Source of the DNA: Helicobacteraceae bacterium
GTDB taxonomy: Bacteria > Campylobacterota > Campylobacteria > Campylobacterales > Sulfurimonadaceae
Assembly (NCBI GenBank): GCA_027083665.1
Contig: JALWNV010000110.1
Location: 387-5,559 of the forward strand
Direction of reading: 5' to 3'
Length of the DNA stretch: 5,173 nucleotides
A program made the translations under genes and the position numbers. Position 1 is the stretch's first letter, and every line of letters begins with the position of its first letter. The notes under the pieces were generated by a model. It was not told the origin of the DNA, did no database searches, and was given only the letters and a program-made list of their open reading frames with translations. Below are positions 1-5,173 of the stretch, piece by piece.

Positions 1-1214
1 CCCATGATACGGATGGCAAGCCCCGGTCCCGGGAACGGATGCCGGTTGATCATCGATTCGGGCAGCCCCAGTTCGCGGCCGAGCTTGCGGACTTCATCTT
101 TGAAAAGTTCGCGCAGCGGCTCGATCAGCTCGAAGTCCATCCACTCCGGCAAACCGCCGACATTGTGATGCGACTTGATCGTCTCCGACGGTCCGTTGAC
201 GGAGATCGACTCGATGACGTCGGGGTAAAGCGTTCCCTGCGCCAGGAACCTGATACCGTCGTGCTTTTTCGCTTCAGCTTCGAAAACCTCGATAAATGTA
301 TGGCCGATCGTCTTGCGCTTGGTTTCGGGATCGGTGACCCCGGCCAGCCGCTCCAGAAACAGCTCCGAAGCGTCCGCGACGACCAGCGGCACTTTCAGGT
401 TAATCTTGAAGACCTCCTCGACCTGTTCACGCTCACCTTTGCGCAGCAGCCCGTTGTCGACGAAGACCGGAACGAGCTGGTCACCGATCGCTTCATACAG
501 CAGGGCCGCCACGACGGAAGAGTCCACCCCGCCGCTGAGACCGCAAAGCACCTTGCCGTCGCCGACCTGTTCCCGGATCTTGACGATCTGCTCTTTGAGA
601 AAATGGCCCATATCCCACTTCTCCGTCACGCCGCAGATCTTGCGTGCGAAATTGCGCAGCATAAGATAGCCCTCTTCACTGTGCTGCACTTCCGGGTGAA
701 ACTGCATTGCATAAACCCGTTTCGCTTCGTTGGCGATCGCCGCGTACGGCGAGTTGTCCGAATGCGCGATCGGAACGAAGCCTTCGGGGAGCGTTTCGAC
801 CCGGTCGCTGTGGCTCATCCAGACGATCCGGCCGTCTTCGCAGCCTTCGAAAAGCGGGGAGACATGCCCGTGTTCCTGATTGAAATAAAGCTCGGCCTTG
901 CCGTACTCGTGGTGGTCCGAACGGATAACGGATCCGCCGAAATCGACGGCGATGCGCTGCATTCCGTAACAGATCCCCATCACCGGCACCCCCATGTCGT
1001 ACACCGCCTGATCGACCTCGTAGGCATCTTTGGCGTACACCGACGACGGACCGCCGCTGAGAATGATTCCCTTGGGGTTTTTGGCTTTGATTTCCTCCGC
1101 TTTTGTGTAATACGGAACGATCTCGCAATAGACACGCTCTTCACGCAAACGGCGTGCGATGAGCTGCGTATACTGCGAACCGAAGTCCAACACGATAATA
1201 TTGACGTCTTTCAC
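1..1214 (-). CDS. guaA: GMP synthase (glutamine-hydrolysing), 3' end outside window
   Basis: GuaA makes GMP from XMP, ATP and glutamine in the cytoplasm, the last step of guanine nucleotide synthesis. The 404 visible codons open with the class I glutamine amidotransferase domain: [14 protein letters not shown] (about 9-22), the nucleophile elbow GICYGMQ with Cys82, and FHPE with His173 and Glu175 completing the triad. The ATP pyrophosphatase domain follows, with the PP-loop SGGVDS at 227-232, then VDNGLLR, and [12 protein letters not shown] close to the window edge at the start of the C-terminal dimerisation domain. Family members are about 510-525 residues, so roughly the last 105-120 are missing here because the window ends, not because the gene is broken. 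The start is GTG at 1214: it puts the conserved DFGSQ motif at the usual distance, and AGAAAAGG lies 7 bases upstream. It follows nhaD on the same strand after 111 bases and has its own likely promoter. Confidence 0.97.
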   Translation of the reverse strand, partial: MKDVNIIVLDFGSQYTQLIARRLREERVYCEIVPYYTKAEEIKAKNPKGIILSGGPSSVYAKDAYEVDQAVYDMGVPVMGICYGMQRIAVDFGGSVIRSDHHEYGKAELYFNQEHGHVSPLFEGCEDGRIVWMSHSDRVETLPEGFVPIAHSDNSPYAAIANEAKRVYAMQFHPEVQHSEEGYLMLRNFARKICGVTEKWDMGHFLKEQIVKIREQVGDGKVLCGLSGGVDSSVVAALLYEAIGDQLVPVFVDNGLLRKGEREQVEEVFKINLKVPLVVADASELFLERLAGVTDPETKRKTIGHTFIEVFEAEAKKHDGIRFLAQGTLYPDVIESISVNGPSETIKSHHNVGGLPEWMDFELIEPLRELFKDEVRKLGRELGLPESMINRHPFPGPGLAIRIM

Positions 1215-1221
1215 GATACGA

Positions 1222-1229
1222 CCTTTTCT
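1222..1229 (-). promoter_or_regulatory. Shine-Dalgarno sequence of guaA
   Basis: On the minus strand AGAAAAGG lies 7 bases before the GTG at 1214. This well-placed site supports the non-ATG start of guaA; no in-frame ATG nearby fits the family N-terminus. Confidence 0.7.
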
Positions 1230-1248
1230 GGATAAAAATAATGTTGCA

Positions 1249-1256
1249 AGGATAGC
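1249..1256 (-). promoter_or_regulatory. Probable guaA promoter, extended -10 region
   Basis: The minus strand reads TTTTAAGCTATCCT, which resembles the Campylobacterota sigma-70 pattern of a T-rich stretch followed by a G and a TATAAT-like hexamer (TATCCT at 1254-1249). No clear -35 box is present, as is usual in this phylum. Transcription would start near 1242, giving a leader of about 28 bases that contains the Shine-Dalgarno sequence. Inferred from sequence only. Confidence 0.45.
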
Positions 1257-1263
1257 TTAAAAG

Positions 1264-1283
1264 GGGTTAGTTCCGGGTTAGTT
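1264..1283 (-). repeat. Tandem 9-bp direct repeat upstream of guaA
   Basis: Two identical copies of GGGTTAGTT on the plus strand (1264-1272 and 1275-1283), which read AACTAACCC on the minus strand, repeat with an 11-bp period, about one helical turn. They occupy roughly -22 to -41 relative to the predicted guaA transcription start, where an activator or repressor dimer could bind side by side. No particular regulator can be named. Confidence 0.5.
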
Positions 1284-1325
1284 TGGCGCTGCTTGTGCCT
1301 CCCCCGCACGCAGGGAAGAAAAAGA

Positions 1326-2633
1326 TCAGTACAGACCGAGGATTTCGAACTGCACGTACCACAAGGCGATCGAAAGCAGATAGCCGGCGAGAATCGTCCA
1401 GGCGTATTTCATATGAGCGCCGAAAGTATAAATACCGCGCAAGCGCCCCATCACACCGACCCCGGCGGCGGAACCGAAGCTGATCAGGCTGCCGCCGATT
1501 CCCGCCGTCATCGTCACCAGCATCCACTGATCGATCTGCATATCGGGACTGGCTTTGAGGATCGCGCTCATCACCGGCACGTTGTCGACGATCGCGGAGA
1601 GAAAACCGACACCGATGTTCGACGCGGTCGGCCCGATCATACTGTACAGATCGTGGACGTAGTTGAGGTAGCCGACGAAATGCAGCGCGCCGACGGCGGA
1701 GAGTATCCCGAAGAAAAACAGCAGTGTATCGTTCTCGATTTTCTGCATGTTGAAATAGATATCGAACCCGTTCGTACTGTGCTTTTTCAACCGGTACGAG
1801 TAGAGCTTCAAAATCGCCAAACCGAACATCATGCCCCACATCGCGGGAAAATGAAACAGCTGATGACCGACGACGGCGATCAAAATCGTCAAGGCGCCGA
1901 GCCAGACAACGACCATGCCGCCTTCGCGAATCTGCGGCTTCTTTTCCGTTTCCGCATCGAAAGCCGGTTCGCCTTTCGGTACCGCCATACTGAGCAGCCA
2001 TGCCGTCAGCAGCCAGCCGGCGATCGAAGGAACGAACAGGAACAGGAAGTCGACGAACTCCCCTTTTTGCGCCGTCCACGCCATCAGGGTCGTGATATCC
2101 CCGAACGGGCTCCACGCACCGCCGGCGTTGGCGGCGACGACAATATTGATTGCTCCGGGGACGAGAAATTTGTGATTGGTCTTGTCGATGGTGAAAAGCA
2201 CCGTCGAAAGAATGAGCGCCGTCGTCAGGTTGTCCGCGACGGGCGAGATGAAAAAGGCCAGCAGCCCCGTCAGCCAGAAAAGCTTTTTGTAACTGTAGCC
2301 TCTCGACACGAGCCGGAACTTGAGGGCTTCGAACACTCCGCGCTCGATCAAAGTCTCGATAAACGTCATCGCGACGAAAAGAAAGAAGAATATCTCCGCG
2401 ATCTCCTCGATCAGACTCTGCATCTCATGGTGCAGCGGATCGGGGTCCAGGCCGTTGAGCGCATAATAGATCCCGATCAGCATAAACGAGAACGTTCCGA
2501 TAAACAACGCCGGTTTCGACTTGTTTATCTCATACTTCTCTTCCGTCGCGATGAAATAGTAACCGATGGCGAAAACCGCCAAAACAGCGACGCCGACCCA
2601 TGTCGTCGTCAGATCCAATACGGTTTCGTGCAT
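1326..2633 (-). CDS. nhaD: Na+/H+ antiporter, NhaD family
   Basis: This is an inner-membrane Na+(Li+)/H+ antiporter of the NhaD type in the ion transporter superfamily, which expels sodium in exchange for protons and serves pH and salt homeostasis. The 435 residues form about a dozen hydrophobic segments with short polar loops, close to the family length. Conserved intramembrane motifs are SPVADNLTTAL (130-140), NAGGAWSPFGDITTLMAW (169-186), SAIVDNVPVMSA (346-357) and GGSLISFGSAAGVGVMG (380-396); Asp134/Asn135, Asp179 and Asp350/Asn351 are likely ion-binding or structural polar residues. A charged loop at about 220-238 separates the two halves. The ATG at 2633 has GGGAG 6 bases upstream. nadB ends 65 bases before it on the same strand, but a promoter-like sequence in the gap suggests separate expression. 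Nothing links it functionally to nadB or guaA. A marine or sodium-rich habitat would suit it, but that is inference. Confidence 0.93.
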   Translation of the reverse strand: MHETVLDLTTTWVGVAVLAVFAIGYYFIATEEKYEINKSKPALFIGTFSFMLIGIYYALNGLDPDPLHHEMQSLIEEIAEIFFFLFVAMTFIETLIERGVFEALKFRLVSRGYSYKKLFWLTGLLAFFISPVADNLTTALILSTVLFTIDKTNHKFLVPGAINIVVAANAGGAWSPFGDITTLMAWTAQKGEFVDFLFLFVPSIAGWLLTAWLLSMAVPKGEPAFDAETEKKPQIREGGMVVVWLGALTILIAVVGHQLFHFPAMWGMMFGLAILKLYSYRLKKHSTNGFDIYFNMQKIENDTLLFFFGILSAVGALHFVGYLNYVHDLYSMIGPTASNIGVGFLSAIVDNVPVMSAILKASPDMQIDQWMLVTMTAGIGGSLISFGSAAGVGVMGRLRGIYTFGAHMKYAWTILAGYLLSIALWYVQFEILGLY

Positions 2634-2639
2634 ATAGAA

Positions 2640-2644
2640 CTCCC
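2640..2644 (-). promoter_or_regulatory. Shine-Dalgarno sequence of nhaD
   Basis: GGGAG on the minus strand sits 6 bases before the ATG at 2633 and supports that start. Confidence 0.65.
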
Positions 2645-2660
2645 AGTTGAAATAAATCGG

Positions 2661-2676
2661 ACACCTCCGAAGGTGT
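2661..2676 (-). repeat. 6-bp inverted repeat in the nadB-nhaD gap
   Basis: The minus strand reads ACACCT-TCGG-AGGTGT, a perfect 6-bp stem with a 4-base loop. It abuts the TATATA of the likely nhaD promoter and covers its predicted start of transcription, so it could be an operator or a hairpin at the extreme 5' end of the nhaD message. No real U-run follows it on either strand (CCGATTTATTTC on the minus strand), so it is at best a weak terminator for nadB. Confidence 0.45.
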
Positions 2677-2682
2677 TATATA
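2677..2682 (-). promoter_or_regulatory. Possible nhaD promoter, -10 region
   Basis: On the minus strand TAAAGGTATATAAC contains a TATATA hexamer in a locally AT-rich stretch of an otherwise GC-rich window, just after the nadB stop. Transcription would start near 2669-2670, about 36 bases before the nhaD ATG. No -35 box is evident. Inferred from sequence only. Confidence 0.4.
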
Positions 2683-2698
2683 CCTTTAGCAACGCCCG

Positions 2699-4138
2699 TC
2701 AGCTTTCGCGAAAATGGACGCCGACGGACTCCGTGCGCGCCAACGCCGCACGTACGATCTCGCGCGCGGTGAGCAGCCTGAGCTTCAGCAGGCGTCCGAT
2801 CGGCGGACGCAGCATCGCCTCGATCTCCTCGCAGGCTTCTTTCAGCCCCTCCGTCGTACGGACGATCGAAACATGTTTCCACATTATACGGCGCAGGCGC
2901 TCTTTTTTTTCTTTGTCGCCTTCGAGAAAGAGCGGTTCACGGTTGACCGGGAAGTAGCCGAGGCAGCGGCTTCCTTCTTCGGACAAAACCGCATCGGCGG
3001 CACGCCTGGCGAAGACCAGCCCCTCCAGCAGCGAATTGCTTGCCAGCCGGTTCGCGCCGTGCACGCCGGTCGACGCGACTTCACCGACGGCGAAAAGCCC
3101 CTTGACGCCTTCCACATGCCCCTCCAGATCAGTTTTGATCCCGCCGATCGCATAGTGGAACGCCGGGGAAATGGGGACACGGTCTTTCGGAATGGCATAT
3201 CCCATATTGCGGAGGTTTTCGCTGATATTCGGAAAACGCCTGTGAAAATATTCCGGATCGAAATCCTCGAAAGAGAGGTATATCTGCTTTTTCGTTTTCT
3301 TCCGGTAATCGAACAGCGCACGGCTGACGATATCGCGCGGGGCCAGTTCCCCGCGCGGATCGTAGTCCTGCAAGAAACGATAACCGTCCTCATCCTCGAT
3401 CCGCGCACCTTCGCCCCGCAGGGCTTCGCTGAGCAGCTGCTTCCGCACCGACTGGTTTCCGATATAGACCGTAGGATGAAACTGCATCATCTCCATGTGC
3501 TCCAGCGGAATGCCCTTCTCGACGCAGATCCCCTGAATGTCGCCGCTGATACTGTACGCGTTCGTATGGAACCGGTACAGCGAGCCGACCCCGCCGCTGG
3601 CGATGATCACCTGACGGGCGAGAATCTGTTTGCGTTCGCCTTTGTGAAGCACTTCGACGCCGCAGACCTGCCCCTCTTCGATAAGCAGGTCGATGACCGT
3701 GGCGTTTGCGAGCATCGGGTGAGGATTGTTCCGAAGCAGAAAATGGTGCAGGTAACGCCCTGTCGCATCCCCTCCCGCATGCAAAATACGGTCCGCGGAG
3801 TGGGCCGCCTCTTTGGTATAGAGCAGCCGGCCGTCCTCGGCACGGTCGAAGGCGAACCCCCGTTCGATCAGATCACGGACAACCTCCCGCGACGTCTCGC
3901 TGAGTACATGAACCGCCTCCTCGTTGCACATTCCCGCCCCCGCCTCGAGCGTATCGGCGATATGCACCGGGATGTCGGCTTCGTCGCGGGCCGTCGTCAC
4001 CCCGCCTTGCGCATAATAGGTATTGCACTCCCAGGGACGGGTCTTGTTGATCAGCAGCACCTTTTTGGACGGGGGAATGTTCAAGGCGGCATACAGCCCC
4101 GCCACTCCCGCACCGACGATCAGAATATCGTACTGCAT
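2699..4138 (-). CDS. nadB: L-aspartate oxidase
   Basis: NadB is the cytoplasmic FAD enzyme that oxidises L-aspartate to iminoaspartate, which NadA condenses with dihydroxyacetone phosphate to quinolinate, the first steps of de novo NAD synthesis. The 479 residues start with a Rossmann FAD site (GAGVAGL, 9-15) and continue with AQGGV (43-47), HSADRILHAGGDATGR (113-128), MMQFHPT (217-223), SEALRGEGA (238-245, likely catalytic Arg241), APRDIVSRA (266-274, Arg268), FHYAIGGI (327-334) and GEVASTGVHGANRLASNSLLEGL (352-374). The helical C-terminal domain ends ESVGVHFRES, slightly shorter than the usual tail after this motif. The ATG at 4138 is preferred over one at 4210: the extra 24 residues precede the FAD motif without family similarity and are the frame-shifted reading of the upstream lipoprotein gene. 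The AAAGAG 8 bases upstream and the TGATG overlap with that gene suggest coupled translation. NadB separates from the related succinate dehydrogenase and fumarate reductase flavoproteins by its length and C-terminus. Confidence 0.95.
   Translation of the reverse strand: MQYDILIVGAGVAGLYAALNIPPSKKVLLINKTRPWECNTYYAQGGVTTARDEADIPVHIADTLEAGAGMCNEEAVHVLSETSREVVRDLIERGFAFDRAEDGRLLYTKEAAHSADRILHAGGDATGRYLHHFLLRNNPHPMLANATVIDLLIEEGQVCGVEVLHKGERKQILARQVIIASGGVGSLYRFHTNAYSISGDIQGICVEKGIPLEHMEMMQFHPTVYIGNQSVRKQLLSEALRGEGARIEDEDGYRFLQDYDPRGELAPRDIVSRALFDYRKKTKKQIYLSFEDFDPEYFHRRFPNISENLRNMGYAIPKDRVPISPAFHYAIGGIKTDLEGHVEGVKGLFAVGEVASTGVHGANRLASNSLLEGLVFARRAADAVLSEEGSRCLGYFPVNREPLFLEGDKEKKERLRRIMWKHVSIVRTTEGLKEACEEIEAMLRPPIGRLLKLRLLTAREIVRAALARTESVGVHFRES
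3334..3357 (-). repeat. 9-bp inverted repeat inside nadB
   Basis: CGCGCGGGG (3334-3342) and CCCCGCGCG (3349-3357) are perfectly complementary around a 6-base spacer, so the nadB message can form a very GC-rich hairpin. It encodes the conserved DPRGELAPRD stretch (residues 260-269), where two Pro-Arg pairs in GC-rich codons create the symmetry, so a coding explanation is sufficient. Confidence 0.5.
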
Positions 4139-4245
4139 CAGTGCCGCTCTTTCGGCGGTTCGTAATAGGGATCCCCCTTGTAGCCGCATCCAGAGAGGCT
4201 TAACAGGCAAATCGCTATAATCATCATATGAAAAATGCTTCGCAT
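4138..4245 (-). CDS. Small LptM/YifL-like lipoprotein
   Basis: A 35-residue reading frame encodes a complete lipoprotein signal peptide: MRSIFH as charged n-region, a hydrophobic core MMIIAICLLS, and the lipobox LSGC with Cys20 as the lipidated residue. The mature peptide is only 16 residues, CGYKGDPYYEPPKERH. Its start resembles the CGxKGPLYxP signature of LptM (YifL), a small outer-membrane lipoprotein known in E. coli to help the LPS translocon LptDE mature. Glycine follows the cysteine, with no inner-membrane retention aspartate, so outer-membrane sorting is likely. The stop overlaps the nadB ATG as TGATG, so the two are probably coupled. The ATG at 4245 supplies the basic n-region; ATGs at 4227 or 4224 would also keep a hydrophobic leader but lack it. 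GAGG lies only 2 bases before 4245, a poor spacing, so the start is less certain than the frame. The 5' end overlaps the opposing DUF721-like gene by 18 bases. The LptM assignment rests on one short motif. Confidence 0.72.
   Translation of the reverse strand: MRSIFHMMIIAICLLSLSGCGYKGDPYYEPPKERH
4216..4221 (+). promoter_or_regulatory. -10 box (TATAAT) of the DUF721-like gene and uvrC
   Basis: A perfect TATAAT preceded by GC (GCTATAAT) ends 6 bases before the ATG at 4228. Transcription would start at or very near that A, giving a leaderless or almost leaderless message; no Shine-Dalgarno sequence lies upstream. There is no -35 box at 16-18 bases; TTAACA at 4200-4205 is too close. The box lies within the signal-peptide codons of the opposing lipoprotein gene. 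Confidence 0.55.
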
Positions 4246-4674
4246 ATCCTCACTTCGCTGCGGCACAGACCGCAATTTTCAAAATTGGCGCGCTTCGAAT
4301 GCATCCGGCGCATACAGGCACTCTTTCCGCCGCACCTGCAGCGGCTGATCCGCTACGGCTATTTCCATAACGGCATCCTCTATTTCGTCCTGAGCCATCC
4401 GGGCGCCAAACAGGAGTTCGATAATATCACCGCTTCGATTAAAGCCCCTTTAAAACGGTATACACCGCCCGAATGCGCCGAAACGCCTCCGGGCGACATC
4501 CGGGCGTTCGTGACCCATACTCCGCCGGCGGCCGCGGCAAACGGGCGGGAAAAAGAGACCGCTCCCGCATTCGAAGAACGTTCGACGGGAAACTTCGAAA
4601 ACCCGGCGAGCCACCCGGTCCTTCACGGCCTGATCGAACGGATCAAAGCGCATATCCATGATCGACAAGATTAG
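4228..4674 (+). CDS. DUF721/DciA-like protein
   Basis: This 148-residue cytoplasmic protein has an N-terminal part (about 5-75) with the shape of the DUF721 family: an opening helix [14 protein letters not shown], a second helix ending in [10 protein letters not shown] (32-41), then a strand [19 protein letters not shown] (48-66), which matches the family pattern of a small residue plus L-V-V-S and a polar E-L/F helix. DUF721 includes DciA, the ancestral loader of the replicative DnaB helicase in bacteria without DnaC or DnaI. From about 78 to 130 the chain is rich in Pro, Ala and Glu and probably disordered, and it ends in a short helix [13 protein letters not shown]. No transmembrane segment or signal peptide is seen. 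The ATG at 4228 fits the family start but lacks a Shine-Dalgarno sequence. The gene overlaps uvrC by 17 bases in another frame, pointing to one transcript. The family call is by eye; a DciA function is inference. Confidence 0.6.
   Translation: MKNASHILTSLRHRPQFSKLARFECIRRIQALFPPHLQRLIRYGYFHNGILYFVLSHPGAKQEFDNITASIKAPLKRYTPPECAETPPGDIRAFVTHTPPAAAANGREKETAPAFEERSTGNFENPASHPVLHGLIERIKAHIHDRQD
4273..4287. repeat. 15-bp AT-rich palindrome inside the DUF721-like gene
   Basis: CAATTTT-C-AAAATTG is a perfect inverted repeat with 7-base arms and one central base, AT-rich in a GC-rich gene. It encodes QFSKL (16-20) and lies about 28 bases upstream of the lipoprotein ATG on the other strand, where an operator for the lipoprotein-nadB unit could sit. 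About 0.3 such palindromes would be expected by chance in 5 kb of random sequence, so it may be coincidental. Confidence 0.35.
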
Positions 4675-5173
4675 ACAACTGCCCGACCGTCCCGGCGTCT
4701 ATCAGTATTTTGACGCCAGGGGGCGCTTGCTGTATATCGGCAAAGCCAAAAGCCTTCAAAAACGTGTCAAGAGCTACTTCCGCTTCACCCCCGATCTCGG
4801 TCCCAATCCCGCGCTCGGGGCCCGGATCCGAAACATGATCGCCGAAGCCGCTTCGCTCAACTATATCGTCGTCGAAAGCGAACACGACGCACTGATCCTC
4901 GAAAACTCGCTGATCAAGCAGCTCAAACCCAAATACAACATCCTGCTGCGCGACGACAAAACCTACCCCTACATCTACATAGACCGCTCCAAACCGTACC
5001 CCCGATTTGAGATCACCCGCAAAGTCGTCACCGGCAGTGATATCGACTATTTCGGCCCCTACTCCGTCGGTGCGCGCGATATTCTCGATTCGGTTTACGA
5101 ACTGGTACCGCTGGTGCAGAAGTCAAGCTGCCTCTCCGGAGGAAAGACCTGCCTGTTTTATCAGATGAAACAG
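4658..5173 (+). CDS. uvrC: Excinuclease ABC subunit C, 5' part only
   Basis: UvrC makes the two incisions flanking a DNA lesion after UvrA and UvrB have found it, in nucleotide excision repair. The 172 visible codons contain the complete GIY-YIG nuclease domain, which makes the 3' incision: GVY (13-15), [12 protein letters not shown] with YIG at 26-28 and catalytic Arg36, and [11 protein letters not shown] with the metal-binding Glu82. [17 protein letters not shown] (90-106) and [15 protein letters not shown] (130-144) are UvrC hallmarks. Cys158 and Cys165 begin the cysteine cluster that binds an iron-sulfur cluster in studied UvrC proteins; its remaining cysteines would lie just past the window. 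The UvrB-binding, RNase H-like and HhH domains are missing because the window ends, as full proteins are about 600 residues. The ATG at 4658 gives the usual start eight residues before PDRPGVY. It lies within the end of the DUF721-like gene with no strong Shine-Dalgarno sequence, so translation is probably coupled. Confidence 0.97.
   Translation, partial: MIDKIRQLPDRPGVYQYFDARGRLLYIGKAKSLQKRVKSYFRFTPDLGPNPALGARIRNMIAEAASLNYIVVESEHDALILENSLIKQLKPKYNILLRDDKTYPYIYIDRSKPYPRFEITRKVVTGSDIDYFGPYSVGARDILDSVYELVPLVQKSSCLSGGKTCLFYQMKQ

Noticed and set aside
39..1235. A 398-codon open frame on the plus strand opposite guaA
   Set aside because: The minus strand encodes unmistakable GMP synthase with catalytic triad and PP-loop, so this frame is a shadow.
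1285..1325. Possible terminator after nhaD (minus strand TTCCCTGCGTGCGGGGGAGG)
   Set aside because: The stem is short and needs a G-U pair or a bulge, and the T-run lies before it rather than after it in the direction of transcription.
1215..1325. Purine or PRPP/ppGpp riboswitch in front of guaA
   Set aside because: The predicted leader is only about 28 bases and the whole gap is 111, with no recognisable riboswitch core.
1293..2957. A 554-codon open frame on the plus strand opposite nhaD
   Set aside because: It is rich in Arg, Asp, Gln and His with no recognisable domain, and lies antisense to a clear NhaD with all family motifs. GC-rich coding sequence often leaves the opposite strand open.
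2714..4165. A 483-codon open frame on the plus strand opposite nadB
   Set aside because: Its sequence is the antisense shadow of NadB and has no domain signature; the minus-strand product has every catalytic motif.
4643..4885. An 80-codon minus-strand frame opposite the start of uvrC
   Set aside because: It runs antisense to the conserved GIY-YIG domain and has no features of its own.
1..5173. Mobile element, CRISPR array, toxin-antitoxin or defence system
   Set aside because: The genes are core metabolic, transport and repair genes, densely packed, with no terminal repeats, transposase, integrase, spaced repeats or tRNA-like sequence seen on either strand.

Overview
The window looks like a stretch of core chromosome from a GC-rich member of the Campylobacterota (Epsilonproteobacteria). 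This is inferred from the UvrC sequence style, from the family-typical small protein in front of uvrC, and from promoters that show a -10 box but no clear -35. The base composition, estimated by eye at 55-58% G+C, would suit vent or sulfur-oxidising lineages better than Campylobacter or Helicobacter. The genus cannot be fixed from this sequence.

Layout, right to left on the minus strand: a very small lipoprotein gene (4138-4245), overlapping nadB (2699-4138, L-aspartate oxidase) by one base as TGATG; then nhaD (1326-2633, Na+/H+ antiporter); then guaA (GMP synthase, start GTG at 1214), whose C-terminal end lies beyond base 1. On the plus strand are a DUF721/DciA-like gene (4228-4674) and the first 172 codons of uvrC (from 4658), which overlap by 17 bases. 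The two transcription units diverge from around 4228-4245, where their first codons overlap head to head.

The lipoprotein and nadB are probably translationally coupled. nhaD and guaA each have their own likely promoter and Shine-Dalgarno sequence, so the minus-strand genes need not form one operon. The functions are housekeeping: NAD synthesis from aspartate, sodium/pH homeostasis, guanine nucleotide synthesis, nucleotide excision repair and possibly replicative helicase loading. The small lipoprotein resembles LptM (YifL), the peptide that helps assemble the LPS translocon LptDE.

I found no mobile element, CRISPR array, RNA gene or defence system. The points worth a second look are the hidden lipoprotein gene and the nadB start it implies, the head-to-head overlap with an apparently leaderless message, a tandem 9-bp repeat upstream of guaA, and a small palindrome over the predicted nhaD start of transcription.
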